Both the position numbers and the translations under genes were made by a program. 64,000 nt of DNA from Camelus bactrianus. Its lineage: Eukaryota; Chordata; Mammalia; Artiodactyla; Camelidae. Below the pieces are notes generated by a model. It did not search any database, was not told where the DNA came from, and was given only the letters and a program-made list of their open reading frames with translations. Where the stretch lies: NCBI RefSeq assembly GCF_048773025.1, contig NC_133566.1, positions 8,841,501-8,905,500 on the forward strand. The letters run 5' to 3'. Below, one piece after another: positions 24,588 to 35,805 of this stretch; position 1 is the stretch's first letter; each line of letters opens with the position of its first letter.

Positions 24588-24850
24588 TTGGCTTATCGCC
24601 TTCCGACACCGCTCACTTCCCTCCTGGCCTCTTGCCGCCTCCCGATCTCAGCGCTGGCACTACAGAAGAGCCACAGAGGTCTCGCTTCCACACCTTGGCT
24701 GCAAAGCTCAGCGGCTCGGAATGTTTCGTCCGGAACAGTCGTAGCCTAGCAACAGCACTGACCCTCAACTGTCCCTCAACTGTCCCTCCAGAGCCAGTGT
24801 CCCTGTGAGTGCGCACAGAGGCCCAGAGGCCCGGTGCGCACGTGGGAGCC
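24588..24850 (-). promoter_or_regulatory. 5' UTR and promoter region of the ANKRD26-like gene
   Basis: GC-rich DNA with several CpGs directly 5' of the start codon, in otherwise AT-rich surroundings. On the minus strand an ETS-like gggaagtg lies about 30 bases before the ATG and another ggaa core nearer to it. In human ANKRD26 the 5' UTR carries RUNX1 and ETS-type repressor sites (established); that these are equivalents is inference. No TATA box is seen. Confidence 0.5.
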
Positions 24851-25879
24851 TAATGCATTTCAAATCTCTCCAATTGCTTGTGGGCCATTTTGGATTCCTT
24901 TCAAATGTTGGTGCTAGGTGGCTGAGTGTTTTGGGACATTTCCAGAAGTGAGGCTTGCCCCTGAGAAAGTCATGTTTGTATGCAACTGTGGTTAGAGTGG
25001 GGTGGAACCAAAGGATGCTGAAGGCCTAGTCCCCCAGAGAGCTCCCCACCAAAAATCTCTATCTCCTTATCCCTCAGTTTATTCCTTTCCCCATCCCTCT
25101 GGGCCCCAGCCAGTCTCCAGGGAACTTAGCAGATGCAAACAGCAGAAAGCTGTTTTCATGGTTTCAGAGATTGTGGCAATATGTATCATTAAGTACAAAC
25201 TTGAGAAACCAACACACGCTCTCGATGAAATGAAAACGTGTTTCCACACGCCTGCTGACCCTGCTCTGTGGCTCAGCCTTATGTTTACACGCTTTCTTCA
25301 CTTTATTTTATTTTTTGCTTTTATTTCCACCAATTAAATCTTGAATCAATCCAAGGCTTATTTGGGAGCTTGGTATAACATTTGAGAACTTTTTAACCAC
25401 ATAACTATGGAAACACCACATCAGTTACTCAGCAAGGCCATGCTGCTGGCTGACCACTGGCAGGAGGAGTGGAAGGCAGGGCAGGCCTCTTCTTCCTGCC
25501 TAACTCCATCCTTCCTCCCTCAGCTGGCTAATTATGGTTTCTGGCCCTGCCAGGATCAAAACTGCAGGGGGCGGTAGAGTTCCTAAGTGGCTGACACTCC
25601 TGGGAGCTGGTCTTGAGGGGACTGGACCTGGCAAGTGTTTTGAAGCTGACTCTCTCAGGGGCATTTCTGTGCCCATACCTGCCCTCACCTGCAACTCCCC
25701 TGACCTAAGTGAATGTGGTGTTACTAATTTACCCTTTTAACCTATCTTTTCTATTAGCATACACTGTTATTTCCCTCATCTTAAAAAAAAAAGATGCGTT
25801 CACCCTCCAGCTGTGGCCCCATCTCTCTGCTCTCCGGCACACACGCCTCCTGCCCCTGCAAAGGAGCTGTTCCCATTCG
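24851..25879. other. intergenic, nothing recognised
   Basis: Upstream of the ANKRD26-like promoter. Moderately GC-rich in places, with no exon or named repeat seen. Confidence 0.4.
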
Positions 25880-26335
25880 CTTCCTCTGATTCCTCTCATT
25901 TTCCATCCAAGCAAGCATGTCCACTGACTGCAACTGCTCATGACAGGGTCACCCACCACCCACCAGGTGCTGACTCCACGGGGAACTCTGTCCTCTCCTT
26001 GCACGGCCCGGCAGCCACACTTCCCACCGCTGCTCTCCCCGACTTCCTCAAGCCCTTTCCTCACGGGGCTTCCCAGGCCTCAGGCTGCTCTGGTTTCCTC
26101 CCACGGCCCTGGCCAGTCTTCTCAGTCCCAGCCCCTGAATGCTGGCACACAGCACCCCTGAGGCTGTCTTCTGGCCTCTACTACTTTCTGCTGCTGCCCC
26201 CATCAGCCTTAGGGCTTTATGTATTCTCTAGAAGTTGACAACTTCCAAACTGCTATTTCCAATCTAGACCTCCCTCCTGTATTCCAGACTCAAATACCCA
26301 TTGCCTCTCAACGTCATCTCTTGGAAGTCTAATAG
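25880..26335 (+). mobile_element. L2 LINE fragment (5' part of the conserved 3' region)
   Basis: Ends with tccaatctagacctccctcc, attccagactcaaatacc and ttggaagtctaatagg, an order typical of L2. Confidence 0.6.
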
Positions 26336-26578
26336 GACTTCTCCTGTACCTGCCCTCACCTGGGCCAGCCCTCTCCTGGGCCTGCCCGCACCTGGGCCTG
26401 CCCTCACCTGGGTCTGCCCTAGGGTTTGCCCACCCCTGGGCCTGCTCTCTTCTGGTCCTTCCATCTCCTGGTCCTGCCCACTATCTCCTTGGCCTGCCCT
26501 CACATGGCCTGCCCTCTCTCCTGGGCCTGCCCTCTCCTGGGCCTGCCTCTCCTCGTCTAGCCCTCTCTCTCCTGGGGA
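26336..26578. repeat. GC-rich minisatellite, unit ctcctgggcctgccct
   Basis: About a dozen imperfect 16-20 base units built on cctgggcctgccct between the L2 piece and an L1 3' end. The open frame across it is an artefact of the repeat. Confidence 0.9.
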
Positions 26579-26635
26579 AGTAAGCCAGAAAGAGGAAGAA
26601 AAATACCATATAAAATCGCTCATATGTGGAGTCTT

Positions 26636-26666
<31 letters not shown>

Positions 26667-26990
26667 TGTATATACACATATAAATACAAAACAGTAACAG
26701 ACTCATAGACATAGAATACAAACTTCTGGTTGCCAAGGGGTGGGGTGTGGGAAGGGACAGACTAGTAGTTCAAAATTTGCAGATACTGACAGGCATATGC
26801 AGAATAGATAAACAAGAATATACTATATAGCACAGGGAAATATATACAAGATCTTATGGTAGCTCAGAACAAAAAAGAATGTGACAATGAATATGTATGT
26901 TCATGTGTAGTGAAAAATTGTGCTCTAGACTGGAAATTGACACATTGTAAACTGACTATAACTCAATAAAAAAATGTTAAAAAAAAAACA
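26578..26990 (+). mobile_element. L1 3' end
   Basis: From gtaagccagaaagaggaaga (ORF2 end) through tctggttgccaaggggtggg to actgactataactcaataaa and an A tail. Confidence 0.93.
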
Positions 26991-26999
26991 GTGCTCCAC

Positions 27000-28373
27000 T
27001 CAGACCTACAGTTACATGCTGATCTTTCAGGGAAAAAGACTAGGTTGGAACCTAAATGTGCAGACTGGGAGAGAAAAGGGATTTCAACTACTCTGACCAC
27101 TTCCTGTTGAATTAAACAGAGAAGCCAAGCCCTCACATTTCAAAGGGTGACAGGAAGTCAGGGGCCCGGTACGCCCTCTCCCACCTAGGCCTGGGTGGGA
27201 ACAGTGGGCGGCCCCGGCCAGGGCCACAGGCAACAGTAGCCTCGGCTGTGCCCATCTGGACAGACAGACTGGCATGGCCCCACGGGCTCTGGGCCTGCCT
27301 AAACGCCCCATGGTGGCCATGGGGGTCATTACCATTCTGGGCCTCTGTGGCCTCTCTGAACTCACCCCTCCCCAATCCCATCTTTCAGGGAAGGATCTAC
27401 AAACCCAGCCAGAGGGGATGCAGGACAGTGGGGCAGAGAAGAAAGTTCATTCCAGGCATCTCCCAGCCTCCCTGCAGCCCCACTCTCTGAACCTGAGCCC
27501 ATGTCAGTGCAGAGACCCCTCCCACCTCTGCCTCCTCACATCAAGAGTGACCTATTCTTTGGAGGATGAGGGTGGGGTCAGACCTCAGTCTCTGGCTGTG
27601 ACTTTGACATCCAACTGCCTCCTCTCTGCCCCACCCACCCTGCTGCCTGTCACATGGCCCCTCAGGTGCCCCTTCAGTCTCCCACCTGCACTCCTGCCAG
27701 GAAGCTCCCTTCCTCCCTTAACCCCTCCAGACTCTCCTGGAGCTAAAGCCTGGACCCACCTCTGCCTCCTGCCTTGGCCAGGCCGGCACTGTTACCCTCC
27801 CCCCATTTCAAGGTGAAGAAACTGAGGCTCAGACAGGGTCACAGTGAGGAGGCGGGAGTACCCACCCCTGAACTCACAATCTCGTGACCCTGGGGTGACC
27901 TGCCCTGCTCAAGGAGAGGGTGCTGGCCATGTGCCAACCGCTCACACCGGGGGGGGCGCTCCTGGCCCGGGTGAGCGGGGATGCAGCAGAGCTGTCCTGG
28001 CCTCAGGAAGCCAGCACCGCCCACCCTGGACTCACCCCCACGTGAGCCCTGGGAAGTTCCTTCTACCTCTAACTTCACTTTTTCCATCCTTCCTAAAGCC
28101 CCTGGCTGGCCATCGCCCCACGCAGAGCTAGGCCAGTGGGTGGAGAAGGGAGACTGAAGTCTGCACCCCAGTGCCCACCCGGACTCCTGGTGCCAGGACC
28201 TCTGCTCTGCTGTCCGTGCACATGCCGGCCTCCTGCCCACAGGGACTCGTTGCTTCTTGTTGCCTGGGCCCAGCAGTGACCCAAGGTCGGTCACTGTTCT
28301 GCAGTCCCCTCCTGGTGTCCTTCCTGACAGGCCTTCTAGGCACAGCAGGAGCTGGGCATGGGTGGCCTCCTGG
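27000..28373. other. GC-rich block of unknown origin
   Basis: About 60% GC with an antisense MIR at 27,805-27,890 (aaactgaggctcagacaggg). Long open frames are present on both strands but with no recognisable domain or splice structure. It ends abruptly inside the VPS8-like exon at 28,374, which marks a rearrangement point. Confidence 0.45.
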
Positions 28374-28452
28374 TTAAGAAGGCACCATGAACATCTCCTT
28401 TCTTTTCTAATAGAAAGGCAGTGACTTCAAGAAAATGATACTTCCGGGTAAT
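28374..28452 (-). pseudogene. VPS8: VPS8-like exon, copy A (truncated)
   Basis: On the minus strand, after tttcctag, the frame reads ITRKYHFLEVTAFLLEKKGD then VHGAFL. This is the VPS8 segment ITQKYQ..EVTA.LLEKKGDIHGAFL as I remember it. The frame is open but the last few codons and the donor are gone: it runs straight into unrelated GC-rich DNA. VPS8 is a CORVET tether subunit acting on early endosomes. It is a decayed second copy of the exon at 35.1 kb. Confidence 0.75.
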
Positions 28453-29035
28453 CTAGGAAATAAAAGATAAACCTTCACAAATCCTGTTCCTGCAGTCTCA
28501 AGATCCTGGTAAGATGGAAAAAAAAGCTTGATAATAAACAATGAATTCAAACCCTAGTAGTACGCTACTTTACAGTATCATGTGCAAGCATCTGACTTTC
28601 CAGTCTTGGAGTGGCCCATTTGGGACACTAAATGAACCAAGGTCACCATTTTTTTCCACTTTTTTATAGGTTGTTATGCACCTGAATTATGTGTATCCAC
28701 GACACAGAAGGTAACATGAACATGTAAACAATAATAGTATACACCAGAAACTGACAAGCGTAACTATACACAAAATATTTAGAACAAAATGACAATGACA
28801 CCACTACACATTAGCTTGTGGAACCTCAATAAAAATTCATAAGCTGAGAGTATCTAGTGAGTAAACAAGAAATACCAACTAAACTACGATAAAACAAAAG
28901 TAGTACAGAAAAGAATGTCGTAGAAAGAAACGAGAGACAGAAGTTTTAAAAAATCCTCAATTCGTCTCTGAAAAGATTAATAAAGTAGAATAGTACTTTC
29001 CTACTAAGAAAAAAGAGAAGCACACATAACATATT
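28374..29035 (-). repeat. segmental duplication copy A (VPS8 exon plus intron)
   Basis: About 660 bases match 35,125-35,805 in the same orientation (for example cttggagtggcccatttggg in both). A 100-base sample differs at about 14 positions by eye. The copies diverge after ttaacaggttaaca. Confidence 0.9.
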
Positions 29036-29059
29036 AACAGGTTAACACTTTAAGTCAGC

Positions 29060-29810
29060 CAGTTTATAAATCTCCGCCATCTTTGTCGCCTTCCTGTCTG
29101 CCCCTCACCTGCATGTTCAAACTGTTCATGCTGTTACTTCTACCACCGTGTTCTCATACGCCCACTCCTTTCACCCCGGGGGCCCTTCCACACCTCGACG
29201 GCACTCCAGCAGCCACCCCTTCGTTACACTGTCCAAATCTTGCCTTCCTCATTCCCTTTTATACCAATACTAGAGCTCTCTTCAACACAAAGCCAAACAC
29301 ATCAGTCTCACTCACAAAAGCCATCAAAGATGCCTATTTTTTTAAAAGCACAAAGTCAGCCAACCTCTGACCCTAAGTAAACACAGGAAACAGTCCGCTA
29401 CACCTTCTCACCTCCCACTTCTGTATCACTGGGTCATCTCCTGCTCCGAGGGGACCAGCCAGGCGCTTTCACGATCATATTCCCCTCAGCCTACAGGACA
29501 CTTCCCTTGCTTCTGCCTCTCAAATTCCTATTCATAATTCCAGTCTTAGTTTCAACGCCACATCTTCCATGAAAGTACCTCTGATCCATCAGTTACAATA
29601 ATTCCCTAATTCCCAACAATCCTTTGTCACTCTCACTGTACCTCTTTTGTAAAACACAATTCTACCTGCATTGGAACTTTTAATTTACATTATCTGTCTC
29701 CTTCAAGAGACTACAGTTCTTTGGGTGATGACTGTGTTTTAGCCATCTGTGCGTAACCTTTAGGAACTAGGACAGTGTCCTGTAATAAGCAAATACTCCA
29801 GAACTCTTAA
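29060..29810 (+). mobile_element. L2 LINE fragment
   Basis: Contains acttcccttgcttctgcctc, catcttccatgaaagtacct and gtgatgactgtgttttagcc-like L2 3' signatures, diverged. Confidence 0.55.
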
Positions 29811-30324
29811 GTGTACAGTCAGAATTGGATCTGACAGTAAATGGTAATTATGAGACTACTACTGAGAAATTTATCTTCACTGGAATTCAACAAACTGACT
29901 TCTCCAGACACATCACCCACAAATCACTACAGTGACCTTGGGGAAGCATTCTTCCTACGTTTTCCTCAATCTTTCATGTAATGTCTGCAGAAATTACTTT
30001 CATAACAATAAATTGAAAAATAAAAATGCAATAAATGCAACAAACCTAACAGTCAAATTGGCTGAACACATTCTGACACTACAAAAATAGTAGTAAAGGT
30101 TTAGCTGAACTAAATATGAAAAAGCCAATCAAGCATTTACAGAAGTTCCAAAAACAGATAATCTACACAGAATTAGGGTAAAGGTATTTAAAGGAATGTG
30201 TGGGCTAAGGAGTCCAAGAAATGTGTCAGTGTGTTAAAAGGGTAAAACAATCTAAAAATCACCTACCAAGTGATTCTCTGAACCTCAGAAGGGCTATTGG
30301 AAAACATCAAGTCATAGGAAAACA
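29811..30324. other. intergenic, nothing recognised
   Basis: AT-rich DNA with no exon or named repeat seen. Confidence 0.35.
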
Positions 30325-31515
30325 ATCAAATTCAAAAGTGGGCAAAGGATTTTAATGGACCCTTCTCCAAAGACATACAAATGGCCAGTAAGGCCAAGAA
30401 AAGATGCTCAGCATCACTAATCATTAGGGAAATGCCTATCAAAACTACACTGAGATGCTACCGCACGCCCACAAGGCTGGGCACTATCAAGAAAACAGAC
30501 TATGACAAGTGTCAGTGAAGACGTAGAGCCTTGCAACCCTTTGTGCACTGCTGGCGAGAATGTCAAATGATACACCACTATGGAAAATGATACGGCAGTT
30601 CCTTAAAAAATTAAAAATACAATTACCACTTAATCCAGCAATCCCACTTCTCGGTGTATACCCAGAATTGAAAGCAGGGACTCAAAACATATTTGCACAC
30701 TCATGTTTCTAACAGTATTATTCATAATAGTCAAAAGGTGGAAGCAACCCACAGATGGATGAATGAATGGATAAACAAAATGTGGTATATACATAAAACG
30801 GATTATTATTTAACCTTAAAAATGAATGAAATTCATTTACAAAAATGAACTTATTTACAAAACAGAAAAAGACACACAGACAGAAAACACATTTATGGTT
30901 GCCAAGGGGGAAAAGGGGTGGGAAGGGATAAGCTGGGAGTCTGAGACTTGCAGATACTAACTACTCGATAAATAGAATAAATACCAAGATTCTTCTGTAG
31001 AGCACAGGGAGCTATATTCAGTATCTTGTAGTCATGTATAATGAAAAAGTATGAAAAATAATCTATCTATGTATATGTATGACTGAAACATTACGCTATA
31101 TACCAGAAATTGACACAATATTGTAAACTGGCTATCTTTCCATTTAAAAGAACAAAAAGGATGAAATTCTGACATGTGCCACAACATGGACCAATCTTGA
31201 AGACATAATACTAAATGTAGTAAGCTAGACAAAAAGGGACAAATGTGGCTTGATTCCACTTATACAAGATACACAGAATAATCAAATTCAGAAAGGAGAA
31301 TGCTTAACGGGGCTGCGTCGGGAGGAGGGATGGGGAGTAACTGTCTAACGGGCACAGAGTTTCAGTTTGGGAAGCTGACATGGTTCTGGAGATGGATGGT
31401 GGTGGATCGCACAACAATGTGAATGTACTTATCGCCACTGAACTGAATACTTAAAAATGGCTACAACAGTGAATTTTATGTTATGTATATTGTACCACAA
31501 TTTTGTAAGTTCAGT
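30325..31515 (+). mobile_element. older L1 3' half with a nested younger L1 3' end
   Basis: The outer L1 (30,325-30,837 and 31,150-31,515) has aaatggccagtaaggccaag, gtgaagacgtagagcc and its own 3' UTR. A younger 3' end (about 30,838-31,140, ending agaaattgacacaatattgt) is inserted, flanked by a short duplication of the atgaaattc type. Confidence 0.88.
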
Positions 31516-32639
31516 AATTTTTTACTATCAAGGAATGTCATGGAAACTACGTATCTGTGACAAAGACTTAAAATTCTAAACTGTCAAACTTTGCTGCATT
31601 GTGCTAAAATTATATAAATCCAACACAGAAAAACTGGCTACTACTTACTGACTAGAAGCCCACTTTGCTGTTGTTCAGCACATTATAGTAATTTTTAGGG
31701 TGTTAGTAGGTACCTCATTTATAATAACCAAAACACAAGTACAAAAACATAGCCAAAAAATTCATCAGGATCAGTGAAGAGCACCTAAGTTCCTGTACAA
31801 TGACCTCTCCTGACAATTAGCAGCACAAAATCACAACGGTTTCTCTCACTTCCTACTAGAAGCCCTTGAAAACTAAGACAAAATTGGGATCACTATTAAA
31901 GTGGACAAACTAATTATGCAGGTCAATGTAATTACTATTTAACAGATACAGTTATCATTCAACATTTTTTAAAACGTGGGGTCCACGGAAAAACAAATCG
32001 TCAATTATACTCAAGAACTGACGTTCATCTTGATGTGCTCTCTCTGGAAGCTTGCTTTGCAGTCTCTAGGAGGTGAAAGGAACACTTTATATCTCCCATC
32101 CATCAATATCTGAATTAACATATTTTAAAGATAAAACCCAAGAAACAACAAAGTTATTAAGAGTGATCTCTGTCATTTAGATGAGACTTGCTCTGTATAC
32201 AGAAAGCATCACTAGTTGCACTGGAACAGATTCAAAATACCAAATATCACCAATTGTGCCCCACTTTCGCTTCCGTTGTGCCACCACAGTCAATCATGAT
32301 GTTCTTTAGGCAAAGCAATCAAGTTTACGATTAATCCAAACTTACAGTAAGGGAGTAAAATTCATACTGGGTTATGAGAAAGAGGGATGGGTGGGAATAA
32401 AAAGGACATGACAGGTCTATCGCGACAGCATAGTGCACAGCCTCGGGTGTGGCCTCTCCTCAACACGCAGCTGCAGGATCCCCTACTCTACTGAATTCTG
32501 GATTCTTACACCCCCTTAACTGATGTTCCAAAGGCTTCTTAATACAAGCTGAAGCTGATCTTCATCTACCTCTTCTATCCAAATCTGCTCCTTTCCCTGA
32601 GGTTCCTCACAGGCTCATGTTAAGCTGAAGTTCAGAGTC
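31516..32639. other. intergenic, nothing recognised
   Basis: No exon or named repeat seen. Confidence 0.35.
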
Positions 32640-33180
32640 ATCATTAATCCCCTCTCCTTCACCCCGTACCACATTCAAATGATCAGTAAGTTCTCAAATC
32701 CACCTCCTCTCACTCCACGACCACTGCCACGCCCAGCTCACGTCCTCACTGAGTCACACCTGTACTACTGCAGTACCCCACAAGTGCTCTCTGCTTCCGG
32801 TGTTCCCTCCTCCTTCTCCACCCTCCTCTCATAGATCCTCCTTGGGTCCACAGAGCAGTCTTTATGAAACATAGTATCACATCAGCTCCTTCTTTAGAAA
32901 CCTTCAGTTGATCCTGTGTGAAATCATAACTAGTCCCAATTCTTTAAGGCACGTCTTACAAAATCTTTCCAAATCTGGACCTAACGTCTGTCTCTAGCCT
33001 CACCTGCCTATACATGGACAGTTGTGCCCCCGTAGGGCTGCCGGTTCCTCTCCTACAGGCTCGCATTCCTTCACATCCCTGTGCCTTTGCAAATGGCCAT
33101 CTCACTCCCTGAGAAGACCTCCCGCTTCCCCACTCCCTATCCATGCCACGAGTACTTTTACTTACCCTTTAAAATTAGGT
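32640..33180 (+). mobile_element. L2 LINE fragment
   Basis: ccctgtgcctttgcaaatgg, cagagcagtctttatgaaac and the preceding cactgagtcacacctgtact are L2 3' region landmarks in the right order. Confidence 0.75.
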
Positions 33181-33359
33181 TCACGATATCATCAACAAAG
33201 AAATTGCAAGGGAAAAAAGAGATGTCGGGGTAATGCAGAGACTAAAAGAGGGTAAGAGCCTACACAAATGCTCTGTGGACTAGTGTTCCTGGCCTGTTTC
33301 ACAATCATACTGCTAGAAAAAAACAAGAAGCCAATAGGAAGCATTTTTTTAAATTAAAA

Positions 33360-34235
33360 ATAGGACACCCCTAATCTATTCCTAGCTAGGTGACAGTGTT
33401 TAAAAGCTGATACGTAACATTTCACACCCACGACGATGGCTACCGTCAAGAAAACAGGAAACAACACGTGTTGGTGAGGATGTGGAGAAGCTGAAACCCT
33501 GGTGCACTGCCGGTGAGAATGTAAAGTGATGCAGCCATTATGCAAAATGGTACGGTGGTCCCTGAGACAATTAAAAATACAATTACCATTTAACCCAGCA
33601 ATATCATTTCTCAGTATATATCCCGAAAAATTGAAAGTAAAGACTCAAAAAGTATTTGCACTCATGTCCGTAACAGCGTTATTCACACGAGTCAAAAGGT
33701 GGGAGCAACCCAAGTGTCCATGGATGGATGAACGTAAAAACTAAATGTGGTGTATACATAAAATGGAGTGTTACTTAGCTTTAAAAAAATGAATGAAATT
33801 CTGTTATGTGCCACAACACGGATAAATCTTGAATATCTTATGATTTAAGTGCAATAAGCTAGAATCAAAGAGGACAAATACTGGGGAGGGTATAGCCCAG
33901 TGGTAGAGCGCACGCCTAGCGTACACAAGGTCCTGGGTTCAATCCCCAGGAACTTCTCTAAAAATAAACAAACATACCTAATTACCTATCACCACCAAAA
34001 AAAAACAAAAAAACCAAACACTGTTCAATTCCTCTTTATGAAGTATCTAGAGTAATCAAATGCATAGTCTAAAGTAGAATGGTGGTTGCCAGGGGCAGGG
34101 AAGAATGGGAGTAATTACCTAATGAGTTTGGGAAGTTCAAAAAGATCTGGAGATGGAAGGTGGTGATGGCTGCAGAACAATGTGAATGTACTTAATGGTA
34201 ATAAATTTTATTTTACAACAATTGAATAGAAAAAA
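33360..34235 (+). mobile_element. L1 3' end split by a SINE
   Basis: gttggtgaggatgtggagaa, accatttaacccagcaatat, then the 3' UTR (tggtggttgccaggggcag). A Vic-1 SINE interrupts it at 33,880-34,012. Confidence 0.88.
33880..34012 (+). mobile_element. camelid Vic-1 SINE, best-preserved copy
   Basis: ggggagggtatagcccagtg (A box) and ggtcctgggttcaatcccca (B box), then an A-rich tail. It lies inside an L1 and is therefore younger than it. Flanking acaaatact and accaaacact may be a decayed target duplication. Confidence 0.95.
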
Positions 34236-34895
34236 TTTTTGAAAAACTGATAGGACAAACTGTTGGCGAGAATGAGGAACAACCACAACTCTCATACATC
34301 ACTGGTGGAACGTGAAATGCCACAATCACTTTGGGAAAATGCCTGCTAATTGCTTACAAAACTGAACCGATGCCTACCCTGCGATATCCCAGCCCCACTC
34401 CTTGGCAGTGACTGCAGGGGAAGGAGAGCATTTCCGTACAAGCGTGGTCACAGCAACTGTGCTCGGAATAATCAGAAGCTGGAACTAACCCGGGTGTCAG
34501 TCACCAGGAGAACGGCGAAGCGGTGCTGTCTTCCTACAGTTAAACAGCGGGCAGCAGTAACAGGCACAAAGACTGACACGTGCAGTGACAGAGATAAGCC
34601 TCAAAACAATTACGCTGAGTGAAAGGAGAATTCTACTAGAGTAGCTACTGAATGATTCCACTGATATGAATGAATAAAACAGGCAAAACTCATCCACAAT
34701 GGAAAAAAAATCGGAAGTGTGGTTATCTCTGGGGGATGGAAGTGGGGACTGACTGTGAAAGAAAGGACTTCCTGGGTTGAAGGTGATGTTCTCTATTTTG
34801 TTGGGGACTAGGGTTACACAGATGTATGCATTTGTTAAAACTCAATAAATGCCACAATTAACACTTGTGCATTGCATATGGTTATTTTACCTCAA
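34236..34895 (+). mobile_element. L1 3' end, older
   Basis: catcactggtggaacgtgaa, cactttgggaaaatgcctgc and a 3' UTR with gtggttatctctgggggatg. It directly follows the previous L1. Confidence 0.8.
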
Positions 34896-35112
34896 AAAAA
34901 TGCCACAAAGAAAGCAACTCTAGTTAATGACACATGTGATAGAAATACTTACAGATAAAATGTACCCTGTCTGCAACTTACTTTGAGACATAAGAAATTA
35001 AGATGGAATGATGAAAACTTAGTTTTATACATCAAATAAAAAAAGATGGGACTGATAAAATGGATAGGGGGCTAGACAGAAACATGACAAAGCACACAGA
35101 CTAAAATCTTAC

Positions 35113-35200
35113 CTCTAGCATTAAAAAAGGCACCATGAATGTCTCCTTTCTTTTCAAATAGTTAGGCAGTGACTTCTTGAAGCTGATACTTCTGAGTAAT
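35113..35200 (-). pseudogene. VPS8: VPS8-like exon, copy B
   Basis: After tttcctag the frame reads ITQKYQLQEVTA, a TAA stop, then LFEKKGDIHGAF, followed by a good donor (GAG|gtaaga). The exon is 88 bases where 90 are expected, so it has a nonsense codon and a 2-base loss near its end. It follows the 38.9 kb exon in phase, as in VPS8. It cannot encode a working protein. Confidence 0.82.
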
Positions 35201-35805
35201 CTAGGAAAAAGGAAATGACAAACCTTCACAGATCTTTTTCATGGAGTCAGAAGATTCTATTAAGAATGAAAAAAAAACCCTGGATAATAAAAAATGAATT
35301 CAAACCCTAGAAGTATGTTACTTTACAGTATAACATGCAAATATTTGACTTTCTAGTCTTGGAGTGGCCCATTTGGGACTCTAACTGAACCAAGGTCATT
35401 CATTTTTTTCTACTTTTTATTTTAAAAGTTGTTTGTGAACCTGAATTATGCATATCCATGACACAAAAGGTAACATGAATATATAAATAGTAATATACAC
35501 CAGAAATTGACCAGTGTAACTACACACAAAATACTTAGAACAAAATGACAATGAAACCACTACACATTCGCTTGTGGGATCTCAATAAAAATTCATAAAC
35601 TAAGTTTCTAGGGAGTAAATGAGAAACAGCAATTAAGCTACGATAAAACAAAGACAAGTAGTACAGAAGAGAATGTCACAGAATCAACAGAGAAACAACA
35701 GAGGTTTTTAAAAATCCCCAGTTAGTCTTTGGAAAGACTAATATAGTAGAATGATACTTTCTTACTAAGGAAAAAGAGAAGCACAAATAACACATTAACA
35801 GGTTA
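35125..35805 (-). repeat. segmental duplication copy B
   Basis: Partner of 28,374-29,035. This copy keeps the complete exon and donor, so it is the better guide to the original arrangement. Confidence 0.9.

Noticed and set aside
26264-26708. Overlapping 135- and 141-codon frames on both strands
   Set aside because: Generated by the cctgggcctgccct minisatellite and the adjoining L1 end.
27274-27816. A 180-codon open frame on the plus strand
   Set aside because: Low-complexity Pro, Ser and Leu composition in the GC block, with no recognisable domain and overlapping frames on the other strand.
33880-34012. A functional tRNA gene
   Set aside because: A and B boxes are present but the cloverleaf is not kept, and a SINE tail follows; it is a tRNA-derived SINE.
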